A stretch of DNA of 64,000 bases, taken from the NCBI GenBank assembly GCA_963698565.1, contig CAVORH010000006.1, positions 1 to 64,000 of the forward strand, in the 5' to 3' direction. Numbering within the stretch: the first letter of the stretch is position 1; every line of letters starts with the position of its first letter. The notes beneath the pieces were generated by a model that saw only the letters and a program-made list of their open reading frames with translations, made no database searches and was not told the origin of the DNA. This document shows positions 51,395 to 61,102 of the stretch, in pieces. A program made the translations under genes and the position numbers. This DNA comes from Sva-07 sp963698565. Its GTDB lineage: Bacteria; Actinomycetota; Acidimicrobiia; Acidimicrobiales; Ilumatobacteraceae.

Positions 51395-52048
51395 TCAGCC
51401 CCAGGCGAACACCGGCTGCTCGAAGTCGACGACGCGCTCGTTGACCCTGCCGTCGAGGGCCACCCACCGGAACTGGACGAGCACCGCGCCCGTCGGCGCA
51501 TGGATCAGGTCACCACCGAGCGGGACCTGCACGACGGGACGCTCGCTCTCGGGAATCGACACGAAGCGCGGTGAGTCGGAGCGGGTGAGCTCGTGCAGGC
51601 CGATGCGATACGCAGCGAGCACCTCGGCCGGGTCGGGGACGAGGTGGACGTCGGCTCCACCCCACACGACGACCGGCGTGATCACGTACCCGGATCGTGT
51701 GGGGTAGTCGTCGAGCAGGCCGAGCACTGCGGCGTCCTCGAAGCGCACACCGACCTCCTCGTCGGTCTCGCGCAGCGCCGCCTCGACGGGCGATTCGCCG
51801 GGGTCGAGGCGACCACCGGGGAGTGCCCACTGCGATGCGTGCCGGTTGAGTCCGGCGCTGCGGCGACAGAGCACGAACGACGCTCCACCCGCGACCCCGG
51901 CCATCTGCCCGTCGAGACCCGAGACATCGGACGGGATGACCGAGAGACGCTCGGCATCGACACCGTGCGGGTCGGCGGCATCGGACCCGAACTCGGAGTC
52001 GACCACGACGATCGCGACCGCAGCATGGCGGCGACCGTCGAGCGGCAC
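51395..52048 (-). CDS. Nudix hydrolase (CoA pyrophosphatase-like)
   Basis: A 217-residue protein with the Nudix box GGRLDPGESPVEAALRETDE followed by EVG, complete in all signature residues. The preceding ALPGG and the position of AALRETDEEVGV fit the CoA/NADH-pyrophosphatase group (NUDT7-like). GTG start at 52048; the frame is open upstream. Convergent with dut. Confidence 0.88.
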   Translation of the reverse strand: MPLDGRRHAAVAIVVVDSEFGSDAADPHGVDAERLSVIPSDVSGLDGQMAGVAGGASFVLCRRSAGLNRHASQWALPGGRLDPGESPVEAALRETDEEVGVRFEDAAVLGLLDDYPTRSGYVITPVVVWGGADVHLVPDPAEVLAAYRIGLHELTRSDSPRFVSIPESERPVVQVPLGGDLIHAPTGAVLVQFRWVALDGRVNERVVDFEQPVFAWG

Positions 52049-52104
52049 CTCGACACGATCGTGACGGGCGAGATTCGACTCGATGCTCGCCCGGAGGTCG
52101 TCGG

Positions 52105-53322
52105 TCAGGTCGATGGGTCGTCGATCGGGACGGCGTGCTCCGCCGGGATCGTCGGTGGTTCGGGACTGCTCGGTGTGGTCGATGCCAACACCTTGGCAGC
52201 CAGCGCCGTGCTGATCGGCACCGAGGCGACCAGGCCCACCGACCCCACCAACGCTCGCACGATCTCGACGGCGACGATCTCCCTGGTCGCCACCGAGCCG
52301 AGGCTCTCGTTCGCCTCGCTGAACAACAGCAGCAACGGGAGCGAGGCGCCGGCGTACGCCAGGAACAGCGTGTTCACCGTGGAGGAGATGTGGTCACGCC
52401 CGATGCGGAGCGCCCTGCCGTAGAGCTCACCGAAGGTGACATCGGGCGACGCCCGCTTGAGCTCCCACACCGCCGACACCTGGGTGACGGTCACATCGTC
52501 GAGTACGCCGAGCGAGCCGATCACGATGCCCGCCAGGAGCAGTCCACGGGGGTCGATCTGCGAGCCCAAGGCGTCGAGGAAGCCGACGTTCTCGTCACCG
52601 AACCCCGTGAAGTTCGACATCGCCAGGAATGCCGCCGCCAGCGCAGCGGTGATCGCCAGGCTGGCGAACGTCGACAGCAGTGCGGTGGCCGTGGCGAGCC
52701 CGCGCCCGTGCGCCAGGAAGAGGGCGATGAAGGCGATGGCCCCCGCCGTCACGATCGCGACCGCGACCGCGTTCGTCCCCTCGAGCAGGGCGGGCAGGGC
52801 GAACACGATGATCACGACGAAGCTCATGACGAGCCCGCCGAGTGCACCCACGCCTCGCCACCGTCCGAGCACGACGATCGAGGTGACGAAGACGATCACC
52901 AGCAACAGCATCGGGGTGCTGCGCTCGAAGTCGTAGAACACCGCCTGCACCGACCCGTCGTCCAACTCGACGAGGTCGACCAGGATGTCATCGCCGGACG
53001 AGATCGTGGAGTCGAGCGGTTGCTCGAGGAACACCACCTCACCGCGACGTTCGCCCTCGGACACGAGCGCCTCGACGAGCTTGCACGCGAGCAACGGGTC
53101 GAACGAGCAGGGCACCTCGTCGACCGACTGGACCGACGCCGCCACCGGGTCGCCGGAGAGGCCGAGCGGATCGCGACGGTCGCCGCTGCTCCCGGGCCAC
53201 AGGGCGACCAGGCCGACGACGACCACGACAGCGCAGGCGGCCACCGCGATCCAGAGCTGGCGCCGAACCCGCGGGTCGACCTGATCGTCGAGCGATTCGT
53301 CGTGACCGTGTGCGTGACCCAT
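52105..53322 (-). CDS. YibE/F-family membrane protein
   Basis: A 405-residue protein with an N-terminal His-containing tail (MGHAHGHDESL), one helix (IAVAACAVVVVVGLVALWPG), an extracytoplasmic domain, and then six to seven helices typical of YibE/F (LLLVIVFVTSIVVLGRW, GGLVMSFVVIIVFALPALL, GSLGVLDDVTVTQVSAVWEL, conserved). Function unknown; the His tail hints at a metal link and it lies beside the zinc locus, 64 bp after the znuC-like gene. The upstream extension to 53505 is not supported. Confidence 0.85.
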   Translation of the reverse strand: MGHAHGHDESLDDQVDPRVRRQLWIAVAACAVVVVVGLVALWPGSSGDRRDPLGLSGDPVAASVQSVDEVPCSFDPLLACKLVEALVSEGERRGEVVFLEQPLDSTISSGDDILVDLVELDDGSVQAVFYDFERSTPMLLLVIVFVTSIVVLGRWRGVGALGGLVMSFVVIIVFALPALLEGTNAVAVAIVTAGAIAFIALFLAHGRGLATATALLSTFASLAITAALAAAFLAMSNFTGFGDENVGFLDALGSQIDPRGLLLAGIVIGSLGVLDDVTVTQVSAVWELKRASPDVTFGELYGRALRIGRDHISSTVNTLFLAYAGASLPLLLLFSEANESLGSVATREIVAVEIVRALVGSVGLVASVPISTALAAKVLASTTPSSPEPPTIPAEHAVPIDDPST

Positions 53323-53386
53323 GCGACCAGTGTGTTCCACCGACCCCTCCGAAACGGGGAGGTCGAGGACGAAGTTCGGGTGGGCG

Positions 53387-54250
53387 TCAGTTGACGTCGG
53401 GGCCGGCTGCGTGTTCGATGGGGTGCTCGGCGGCGTGCTCGGGCTGGTGGAGGTGACGGTGTCCGACGTCGTCGTGACTGGGTGTCGGGCCGTGATCGTG
53501 CCCATGGCCGTGATCGTCGACGAGCAGCGCCTGACCGCCGAGGTGCAGCAACCGTCCGCCGAAGGCGACGGCGAGATGCTCGGGAACGAGCACCTCGTCG
53601 GCAGGCCCGTCGGCGATCAGGCACCCGGCGAGCAACATCACCCGATCGGCCCGCTTGGCCTCCTCGAGATGATGGGTGGAGAACACGACGGCGGCGCCGC
53701 GCTCGACCTCCTCGTCGATGATCCGCAGGATCGTCTCCTGGCTCGGGATGTCGAGCCCGGTGATCGGCTCGTCGAGCAGCAGCAGGCCCGGGGCACCGAT
53801 GAGCGCCTGAGCGACCAGCACCCGCTGCCGTTGTCCACCCGAGAGTTCACCGAACGACCGTTTGGCCAGGTCGGCGACCTCGAGCCGTTCGGCGACCGCA
53901 CGGATCTCGGCACGGTCCGCGCGGGTGATGCGGCCGAGGAGCCCGCGTCGGCGGTAACACCCCATCCGCAGCACCTCGTCGACCGGCAGGGGCATCCACT
54001 GGTGATGACCGTGCTGCTGGGCGATGAACGACGCCTCGACGCCGTCGGCTCGAACGACCTGACCCGTCGACGGCGTCGACAATCCGGCGAGGAGCTTCAA
54101 CACCGTGCTCTTGCCGCTGCCGTTCGCGCCGACCAGAGCGACCGAGGAGCCCGCATCGAACGTCGTCGACGTCCGATCGAGCGCGATGAGCTCTCCATAA
54201 CGCAAGGAGACCTCGACGAACGTGGCAACGGAGGCACTGGACGCATCCAC
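53387..54250 (-). CDS. znuC: Zinc ABC transporter ATPase (ZnuC-like) with His-rich tail
   Basis: A 287-residue ATPase: Walker A VGANGSGKSTVLKLLAG, signature LSGGQRQRVLVAQAL, Walker B LLLLDEPITGLD and switch His in FSTHHLEEA. The C-terminus is His-rich (DDHGHGHDHGPTPSHDD and beyond), which may bind zinc. GTG start at 54250. Divergent from znuA across the Zur box. Confidence 0.9.
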   Translation of the reverse strand: MDASSASVATFVEVSLRYGELIALDRTSTTFDAGSSVALVGANGSGKSTVLKLLAGLSTPSTGQVVRADGVEASFIAQQHGHHQWMPLPVDEVLRMGCYRRRGLLGRITRADRAEIRAVAERLEVADLAKRSFGELSGGQRQRVLVAQALIGAPGLLLLDEPITGLDIPSQETILRIIDEEVERGAAVVFSTHHLEEAKRADRVMLLAGCLIADGPADEVLVPEHLAVAFGGRLLHLGGQALLVDDHGHGHDHGPTPSHDDVGHRHLHQPEHAAEHPIEHAAGPDVN

Positions 54251-54276
54251 GTCGGCCAAGGTAGCTGGTTTGAAAG

Positions 54277-54291
54277 TGAGAACCGTTCTCA
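54277..54291. promoter_or_regulatory. Zur box
   Basis: Perfect palindrome TGAGAAC, C, GTTCTCA between the divergent znuC and znuA. This fits the actinobacterial Fur/Zur type. It touches the -10-like TATCAT at 54293-54298, so repression would block the start of znuA. Confidence 0.75.
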
Positions 54292-54304
54292 GTATCATGT
54301 CGTC

Positions 54305-55327
54305 ATGCAACGCCGCGTTCCCCTCCTGTTCGCAGTCGCAGCGCTCGCGCTCGCGGCGTGCGGCTCCGACGGCGCCACGACGAGCGACGACACCTCGGGG
54401 TCCGCCACCGACTCCGACGTGCCGTCGGTCGTCGCGACCACGACGATGTGGGCCGACATCACCCGCAACGTCGCGTGCGACGGGCTCGCCGAGGTGACCA
54501 CCATCATCCCCGCTGGTGCCGACCCCCACTCGTTCGAGCCCTCGCTGCGCGACCGCGAGACGATGGGAGATGCAGCACTGATCGTGGCCAACGGACTCGG
54601 CCTCGAGGAGTCACTCGAGGACACGATCGACGCAGTGGAAGCCGACGGCGTCACCACGGTGCGCGTCGGCGAGTTCGTCGACACCCTCCCGGCAGGCGAC
54701 GAAGAGCACGCCGACGAAGAGCACGCCGACGAGGAGCATGCCGACGAGGCCGACCACACGACCGACGGAACAGTCGACGCCGAGCACGACCACGGATCCG
54801 ACGACCCGCACATCTGGTTCGACCCGACTCGGGTGACCGCGACGCTGCCGGCGATCGCTGACGGCCTCGCCGAGGCAGGCGTCGACCGTGTCGCCCTCGA
54901 CGCCTGCGTCGCCGAGTACGGCAAGGCACTGGCTGCGCTCGACGACGAGATCAGCGCGATCGTCGAACCCCTCCCGGTCGACGACCGGCTGCTGGTCACC
55001 AACCACGACTCGTTGAGCTACTTCGCCGACCGCTACGGGTTCACGATCCTGGGCAGCGTGATCCCCTCGCCGAGTTCACTCGCCGCCACCAACCCCGCGG
55101 ATCTGGAGGCGCTGGCAACCCTGATCACCGACACCGGGGTCCCGGCGATCTTCGCCGAGACGCAGCACTCCTCGGGCGACACCGAGGCCCTCGCCGACCG
55201 CGTGGGCGACGTCGAGGTCGTCACCCTGCAGACCGACACGCTCGGCGAGCCCGGGAGCGACACCGACAGCTACGTGAGTTGGCTCGCCACCACCGCGCGC
55301 TCGATCGTCGACGCACTCTCCCAATGA
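54305..55327 (+). CDS. znuA: Zinc-binding lipoprotein ZnuA-like
   Basis: A 340-residue solute-binding lipoprotein of the metal-binding cluster A-I group: lipobox ALAAC, VVATTTMWADITRNVACDGL, AGADPHSFEPSLRD (His ligand), an acidic His-rich loop (EEHADEEHADEEHADEADH), then DPHIWFDP, LLVTNHDSLSYFADRYG and IFAETQHSS. It delivers zinc to ZnuB/ZnuC. Start at 54305; with the -10-like TATCAT ending 6 nt upstream, the mRNA would be leaderless. Confidence 0.93.
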   Translation: MQRRVPLLFAVAALALAACGSDGATTSDDTSGSATDSDVPSVVATTTMWADITRNVACDGLAEVTTIIPAGADPHSFEPSLRDRETMGDAALIVANGLGLEESLEDTIDAVEADGVTTVRVGEFVDTLPAGDEEHADEEHADEEHADEADHTTDGTVDAEHDHGSDDPHIWFDPTRVTATLPAIADGLAEAGVDRVALDACVAEYGKALAALDDEISAIVEPLPVDDRLLVTNHDSLSYFADRYGFTILGSVIPSPSSLAATNPADLEALATLITDTGVPAIFAETQHSSGDTEALADRVGDVEVVTLQTDTLGEPGSDTDSYVSWLATTARSIVDALSQ

Positions 55328-55353
55328 ACCGTCCCGGTCGATACGGTCGCTGA

Positions 55354-56238
55354 ATGGAGTTCCTCACCGACCCGTGGAACTGGTGGGTCGCGCCGTTCGC
55401 CGACAACGCGTTCATGCGCGACGCGCTGCTCGCCGGGCTGCTCACCGTGTTGACCACGTCGGTCGTCGGGACCTGGGTCGTACTGCGAGGCATGAGTTTC
55501 CTGGGCGACGCCCTCGCCCATGGCGTGCTCCCGGGCATCGCCATCGCCTTCATCATCGGCATCGACACCTCGATCGGCGCGCTCGTCGCCGCAGCCGTCA
55601 TGGTGCTCGGCATCACACTCATCCGCCGCCATTCGCCCCTGCCCGAGGACACGTCGATCGGCGTGCTCTTCGTCGGCTTCCTGGCGCTCGCCGTCGTCAT
55701 CATGTCGACCCAGCAGGCGTCGTACGTCGGCGACCTCAACCGGTTCCTCTTCGGCTCGATCACCGGTGTCGACAGCGGCGACCTGCAACGTCAGGCGATC
55801 ACCGCGGTCATCGCACTCGTCGGTGTGATCGTGCTGTACCGGGCGTTCCTCGTGATGACCTTCGATGCGTCACTCGCGTCGATGCTCGGCCTGCGCCCCG
55901 CGCTCGCCCAGGCCGCACTGCTGGTGCTGGTGGCCCTCTCGATCGTGTCGTCGTTCCAGTCGGTCGGCAACCTGCTCGTGTTCGCCTTCCTCGTCGCACC
56001 GCCCGCGGCGGCGACGCTCGTCGCGAGGCGGGTGCCGGCGATCATGGTGGTGTCGGTGCTCTTCGGTGTCGTCGCCACCGTCGTGGGGATCCTGGTCAGC
56101 TACCACCACGACAGCGCCACCAGCGCCACGATGGCGCTGTGCTCGGTGATCCTGTTCTTCGTGGTCCTGACGGTCACCGCTGGCCGACGAGCCATCCCCA
56201 GCCGTCGCGGGTCCGATGAACGGGTTCCGGTGGCCTGA
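55354..56238 (+). CDS. znuB: Zinc ABC transporter permease (ZnuB-like)
   Basis: A 294-residue ABC-3 permease with 8 to 9 membrane helices: VLRGMSFLGDALAHGVLPGI is the conserved first block, later SFQSVGNLLVFAFLVAPPAA. It lies 26 bp after znuA. Standard length. Confidence 0.93.
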   Translation: MEFLTDPWNWWVAPFADNAFMRDALLAGLLTVLTTSVVGTWVVLRGMSFLGDALAHGVLPGIAIAFIIGIDTSIGALVAAAVMVLGITLIRRHSPLPEDTSIGVLFVGFLALAVVIMSTQQASYVGDLNRFLFGSITGVDSGDLQRQAITAVIALVGVIVLYRAFLVMTFDASLASMLGLRPALAQAALLVLVALSIVSSFQSVGNLLVFAFLVAPPAAATLVARRVPAIMVVSVLFGVVATVVGILVSYHHDSATSATMALCSVILFFVVLTVTAGRRAIPSRRGSDERVPVA

Positions 56239-56250
56239 GCGGCAGGACGC

Positions 56251-56694
56251 TCAGCGACACTCGGCGCATCGACCGTAGAGGTCGATCGTGTGGTGGGTCG
56301 GCGTGAACCCCTCGGCCACCGACAGCGCCGCGAACGCGTCGTCGAGTCGGCGTTCGAGCTTCGGGGTCAGCGTGACGTCACGCACCACACCACAGGATTC
56401 GCAGATCAGGTGGTGGTGGTGCTCGGTGAGATCCTCGGCCAACTCGTAGCGAGCGTGGTCGGCGCCGTGCACCAGTCGGCGGACGACCCCGACCTCCTCG
56501 AGCACGGCGAGGTTCCGATACGCAGAACTCTGTGCCAGCGTCGGCGCCACGTCGATCAACTCGGGCAGCGTGATCGGACCGTCGGTGTTCGCGAGGGCAT
56601 CGACGACCGCACGGCGACCCGTGGTGTAGCGCTGATCGTTCTGGTCGAGACGATCGCGGACCGTGCGGTGGATCTCGGCGTGAGCGGCCGCCAT
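56251..56694 (-). CDS. zur: Fur-family zinc regulator (Zur-like)
   Basis: A 147-residue Fur-type repressor: DNA-binding helices (RRAVVDALANTDGPITLPEL, APTLAQSSAYRNLAVLEEVG), then metal sites LTEHHHHLICESCGVV and YGRCAECR (two Cys pairs for structural zinc). Convergent with znuB, and its target is likely the palindrome at 54277. Confidence 0.92.
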   Translation of the reverse strand: MAAAHAEIHRTVRDRLDQNDQRYTTGRRAVVDALANTDGPITLPELIDVAPTLAQSSAYRNLAVLEEVGVVRRLVHGADHARYELAEDLTEHHHHLICESCGVVRDVTLTPKLERRLDDAFAALSVAEGFTPTHHTIDLYGRCAECR

Positions 56695-56704
56695 CGACCC
56701 AGCC

Positions 56705-58423
56705 CTACCCTCGGTACCCGCTGGTGATCGGCAGGCGGCGGTCCTTGCCGAATGCCTTCCGACTCACCCGCACGCCCGGAGGCGACTGGCGCCGCTTGTA
56801 CTCCGCGATGTCGACCAGACGCGTGATGCGTCGCACCATCGCCTCGTCGTGGCCGAGTTCGATGATCTCCGCGGCGGTGCGGTCGTCCTCGACGTAGAGC
56901 TGCAGGATCGGGTCGAGCACCTCGTACGGAGGCAGGCTCTGGTCGTCTCGCTGGTCGGGGCGCAGCTCGGCCGACGGCGGCTTGGTGATCACGTCCTCGG
57001 GCACGATCTCGCGACCGGCGACCCGGTTGACGTAGCGGCACAGTTCGTAGACCCGCAGTTTCAGCACGTCCTTGATCACGGCGTACCCACCGACCGAGTC
57101 GCCGTAGATCGTGAAGTACCCGACCGCCATCTCGCTCTTGTTGCCGGTGGTGAGCACCATCCAACCGAACTCGTTCGACAGTGCCATCAGCAACTGGCCC
57201 CGGCACCGGCTCTGGATGTTCTCGTAGGTGAGTCCGGGCTCGCGACCCTCGAACGACGGCGCCAGCATGTCGAGGTAGGCCTGGAATGCCGGCTCGATCG
57301 AGATCGTTCGGAAGTCGATCCCGAGGTTGTCGGCGAGCAGTTGGGCGTCGCTCTTCGAGTGATCGCTCGAGTACCGCGACGGCATCGACACGCCGTGGAC
57401 GTGCTCGGCGCCGAGCGCGTCGACGGCGACGCAGGCGACGATCGTCGAGTCGATCCCGCCGGACAGCCCGATCACCACGTCGCTGAAGCCGTTCTTGGCG
57501 CAGTAGTCGCGGGTGCCGAGCACCAGCGCGTCGTAGAGCTCGCGGTCGGCATCGAGCGGTTCGGCGATCGAGGACGCTGCGGGGTCGTCGTGCACGACGG
57601 GTGTCTCCGAGACCGCGATCGTGGGCAGCAGCGACTCGGTGATCCGACCGCGCGGATCGAGGAGGCGCTTGCGGTACACCGGCGGCACGGGCACGTCGAC
57701 GACGAGCAGCGACTCCTCGAACTGGGGAGCTCGCGCCAACAGGCGACCCTCGTGGTCGAAGACGACCGAAGCACCGTCGAACACCAGCTCGTCCTGGCCG
57801 CCGACCTGGTTGACGTACACGATCGCCGTGTGCGAGTCGGAGGCCCGAGTGGCCAGCATCCGTTCGCGCTCGGTCGCCTTGCCGGTGTGGAACGGTGAGG
57901 CGTTGATGTTGATGCTCAGCTCCGCACCGGCGGCCGCCTGCTCGGCGACGGGGCCGAACGGACTCCAGATGTCCTCACAGATCGAGATGCCCACCTTGAC
58001 GCCGCCGACCACGTACAGCTCGAGCGGATCGGAGAGATGGCCGGGAGTGAAGTAGCGGGCCTCGTCGAACACCGTCGCGTTGGGGAGCAGCCGCTTGTGG
58101 TAGCGACCGACGATCTCGCCGTTCGCACACACCGCGGCGGCGTTGTGGAGGTCGCGGCCCTGATCGACGAACCCGACCACGGCGGCGCACCGCCCGGTGC
58201 GGGCGGCGAGCTTCGACAACGCAACGAGGTTGTCGGCGACGAACCCCGGCTTGAGCACCAGATCCTCCGGCGGGTAGCCGGTGGTGGACAACTCGGGAAA
58301 GGCCACGAGGTCGCAACCGGCCGCCTCGGCGCGGTCGTACACCTCGATCATCTTCGCCAGGTTCCCGTCGAGGTCGCCCACGGTCGGGTTCAGCTGAGCG
58401 AGCGCCACTCGCAGCACCGTCAC
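56705..58423 (-). CDS. nadE: Glutamine-dependent NAD+ synthetase
   Basis: A 572-residue two-domain enzyme. The N-terminal nitrilase-type amidotransferase has Glu in LVAFPELSTTGYPPEDL, Lys in GRYHKRLLPN and Cys in GISICEDIWSPF. The C-terminal synthetase has the P-loop IGLSGGIDSTIVACVAVDAL, SRYSSDHSKSDAQ and the tail VRVSRKAFGKDRRLPIT. It amidates deamido-NAD with glutamine nitrogen. GTG start at 58423; the frame upstream is open but has no family similarity. The next gene upstream diverges. Confidence 0.95.
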   Translation of the reverse strand: MTVLRVALAQLNPTVGDLDGNLAKMIEVYDRAEAAGCDLVAFPELSTTGYPPEDLVLKPGFVADNLVALSKLAARTGRCAAVVGFVDQGRDLHNAAAVCANGEIVGRYHKRLLPNATVFDEARYFTPGHLSDPLELYVVGGVKVGISICEDIWSPFGPVAEQAAAGAELSININASPFHTGKATERERMLATRASDSHTAIVYVNQVGGQDELVFDGASVVFDHEGRLLARAPQFEESLLVVDVPVPPVYRKRLLDPRGRITESLLPTIAVSETPVVHDDPAASSIAEPLDADRELYDALVLGTRDYCAKNGFSDVVIGLSGGIDSTIVACVAVDALGAEHVHGVSMPSRYSSDHSKSDAQLLADNLGIDFRTISIEPAFQAYLDMLAPSFEGREPGLTYENIQSRCRGQLLMALSNEFGWMVLTTGNKSEMAVGYFTIYGDSVGGYAVIKDVLKLRVYELCRYVNRVAGREIVPEDVITKPPSAELRPDQRDDQSLPPYEVLDPILQLYVEDDRTAAEIIELGHDEAMVRRITRLVDIAEYKRRQSPPGVRVSRKAFGKDRRLPITSGYRG

Positions 58424-58507
58424 GTCGCCGAGGCTACCTCGGAGCCCGCCGCGCCCGCTGACGATCGTCGATGCCGGAAAACCGCGTTGATCTGGCACTA
58501 TGGCCAC

Positions 58508-61069
58508 GTGCGTTGGATCGGACTGGTGATCGTCGGAGTGGTCGTTGCGGCGTCCTGCTCGCCCGGAGAGGGCCCCGAATCGATCCCGTTGCCGACCTCG
58601 CCCGACACGACGACCACGACCACGACGACCACGTCGACGACGACCACGACGCTGGTGCCACCGCGCTACGAAGCCACGATCCGCCGCACCACCGACGGGG
58701 TCCCCCACATCTCGGGATCGACGGTCGAGGATGTCGCGTACGGGCAGGGATGGGTCAGCGGGGTGGATCACGGCTGCACGCTGATCGACCAGGTGATCAA
58801 GGTGATGGGCACCCGCGCCGCAACGCTCGGGCCGGGCCCGGAGGGCGAGAACGTCACCAGCGACTTCGCCTGGCGGGCGATCGACATCGCCCGCATCGCC
58901 GCAGACGACTTCGAGAACGCCGCTTCCGACGAGGTCGTTGCCCAGTTCGAGGCGTACACCGCGGGGTGGAACGACCAACTCGCCGATGTCGGTGGCGAAC
59001 GGTTGACCGGCTGGTGCGCCGGCGCCGACTGGTTGCGCCCGCTCGATCCCGTCGAGGTGTACACCTACGCGCGATCGGTGGCGCTCCAGGCCAGCAGCGC
59101 CCGCCTGATCGACTTCATCGGCTCCGCGCAACCCCCCGCTGTCGAACCGGTCGGCCTGCGTCGACCCGACGAGGCCGCCCCCACGATCGATCTCGCCGCG
59201 GTCGCTCAGGCCGCCGCCGACCTCGGGCTGAACGATCCGAACGGCATCGGCAGCAACGGGTGGGCCATCGGACGCGACCGGGTCGAGGGTGGCGAGGGCG
59301 GACTGCTGCTGGCCAACCCGCACTTTCCCTGGGAGGGGGAGCTGCGCTTCGCCGAGGTCCAGCTCACCGTCCCCGGCGAGTTCGACATCTACGGCGCCCA
59401 GCTGCTCGGGCTCCCCGGTGTCGGCATCGGGTTCACCGATGGCATGGCGTGGACCCACACGGTGTCGGCCGGCAAGCGCTTGACCGGCTACACGCTCACG
59501 CTCGACCCCGCCTCGCCCACCTCGTACCTCGTCGACGGCGTGTCGGTGCCGATGACGTCGACGCCCACCACCATCGAGATCCTGCGTGCCGACGGCACGG
59601 TCGACACCGAGACCCGCACGATGTGGCGGAGCGAGTACGGCCCGATCCTCGACTTCCCGGGAGTCGGATGGACCGACGCCGCGGTGGTCACCTACCGCGA
59701 TGCGAACATCGACAACGACGAGTTCATCGAGCAGTACGCCCGGATGCCCGCCGTTCAGAGCATCGACGACCTGGTGGCACTGAACGAGGAGTACCAGGGC
59801 GTGCCGCTGTTCAACACGGTCGCCACCGACGCGGAGGGCAACGTCTGGTACGCCGACACCGCCGCCACGCCGAACCTCACGGCGGACGCCGAGCTGATGT
59901 TCCTCAACCGACTGTTCACCGACCCCCTCACGCAGATCGCGTACGACCAGGGATTCGTGGTGCTCGACGGATCCGACAGCCGGTTCCGCTGGGAGGATCA
60001 ACCCGGCGCGCGCGATCCCGGTCTCGTTCCGTTCGGCGAGCTGCCCCAGGTGCGACGGACCGACTACGTGTTCAACGCCAACGACAGTTTCTGGGTGCCC
60101 AGTGCCGAGTTCACGCTCACCGGTCCGTACTCGATCATCAACGGCGAACAGGGCACGGCGCTCACGATGCGGACCCGCCAGAACGCTGCCGTGCTCGGCG
60201 ACGCGAACAGCGCCGGCCTGGCCGGACCCGACGGGCTGTTCAGTGCCGACGAGGTGCGTACGGCGGCGTTCGAGAACTCGGCTCGTACCGCCGTGCTGCT
60301 CCGTGCCGCTGCCGTCGACGCGTGCCAGACGTTCCCGCTGATCGACGTGCCCGACCTCCTCGCCGACGACGGCACCGTGAGCCTTCCCGCCACCACCGTC
60401 GACCTGACGGCGGCGTGCCAGGTGCTGGCAGCGTGGGACGGGATCTACGACCTCGACCGCGCCGGACCGATGATCTGGCGCGAGACGATGGCGCGTTTCG
60501 ACGACGCCGACTTCGAACAGGCCGGGCCGTTGTTCGACGACGCGTTCGACCCCGCCAACCCGACGACGACACCGTCCGTGCCCGCGGCCGATCCGACACC
60601 GCTCCTGCAGGCGATGGCGCGGGCCGTGCAGACGATCAGCGAAGCGGGCTTCGCGCTCGACACCACACTGGGGGCTGCGCAGTTCACCGAACGGTCCGAG
60701 ACCCGCGTTCCGATCCACGGCGGGACGGGACGCGAAGGGGTCACCAACGTCGTCAGTTGGAACCTCTCGTCGACGTCGAGCGAGCCGGCGCCCGAACGGG
60801 GCGAGCCGGTGGCTGCCGGCAGCTCGTTGCGCGGCGAGGGCTACCGGATCAACTACGGCACGAGTTTCGTGATGACGGTCGACTTCACCGGCGCCGAGCC
60901 AGCCGCGTGGGCGTTGCTCGTGTACGGCCAGACCGGCGACCGACTGTCGCCGTTGTTCGACGTGCAGACCGTGGAGTTCAGCGAGAAGCAGTGGAGGCAG
61001 GTCGCGTTCACCGATGCCCAGATCGAGGCGGACACGAACCTCGAGACCGACGTCGTCGCCCGCCGCTGA
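58508..61069 (+). CDS. Penicillin-acylase-family N-terminal nucleophile hydrolase
   Basis: An 853-residue protein with an N-terminal lipoprotein-like signal (LVIVGVVVAASC), a Thr-rich linker, the alpha-chain part (TIRRTTDGVPHISGSTVED, YGQGWVSGVDHGC) and, at the autoprocessing site, NGIGSNGWAIG, where Ser becomes the N-terminal nucleophile. Later blocks: LLLANPHFPWEGELRFAEVQ, GFTDGMAWTHTVSAGKRLTG. It cleaves amide bonds of acylated substrates (penicillin, acyl-homoserine lactones or others). GTG start at 58508. Normal length for S45. Confidence 0.9.
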   Translation: MRWIGLVIVGVVVAASCSPGEGPESIPLPTSPDTTTTTTTTTSTTTTTLVPPRYEATIRRTTDGVPHISGSTVEDVAYGQGWVSGVDHGCTLIDQVIKVMGTRAATLGPGPEGENVTSDFAWRAIDIARIAADDFENAASDEVVAQFEAYTAGWNDQLADVGGERLTGWCAGADWLRPLDPVEVYTYARSVALQASSARLIDFIGSAQPPAVEPVGLRRPDEAAPTIDLAAVAQAAADLGLNDPNGIGSNGWAIGRDRVEGGEGGLLLANPHFPWEGELRFAEVQLTVPGEFDIYGAQLLGLPGVGIGFTDGMAWTHTVSAGKRLTGYTLTLDPASPTSYLVDGVSVPMTSTPTTIEILRADGTVDTETRTMWRSEYGPILDFPGVGWTDAAVVTYRDANIDNDEFIEQYARMPAVQSIDDLVALNEEYQGVPLFNTVATDAEGNVWYADTAATPNLTADAELMFLNRLFTDPLTQIAYDQGFVVLDGSDSRFRWEDQPGARDPGLVPFGELPQVRRTDYVFNANDSFWVPSAEFTLTGPYSIINGEQGTALTMRTRQNAAVLGDANSAGLAGPDGLFSADEVRTAAFENSARTAVLLRAAAVDACQTFPLIDVPDLLADDGTVSLPATTVDLTAACQVLAAWDGIYDLDRAGPMIWRETMARFDDADFEQAGPLFDDAFDPANPTTTPSVPAADPTPLLQAMARAVQTISEAGFALDTTLGAAQFTERSETRVPIHGGTGREGVTNVVSWNLSSTSSEPAPERGEPVAAGSSLRGEGYRINYGTSFVMTVDFTGAEPAAWALLVYGQTGDRLSPLFDVQTVEFSEKQWRQVAFTDAQIEADTNLETDVVARR

Positions 61070-61102
61070 CGAGCCGTCCTCGATCGACTTCGGCGCTCGG
61101 CG

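Noticed and set aside
58424..60718. Upstream extension of the NAD synthetase frame to more than 1300 codons
   Set aside because: The added part has no family similarity and lies opposite the penicillin-acylase-family gene, which shows its nucleophile motif.
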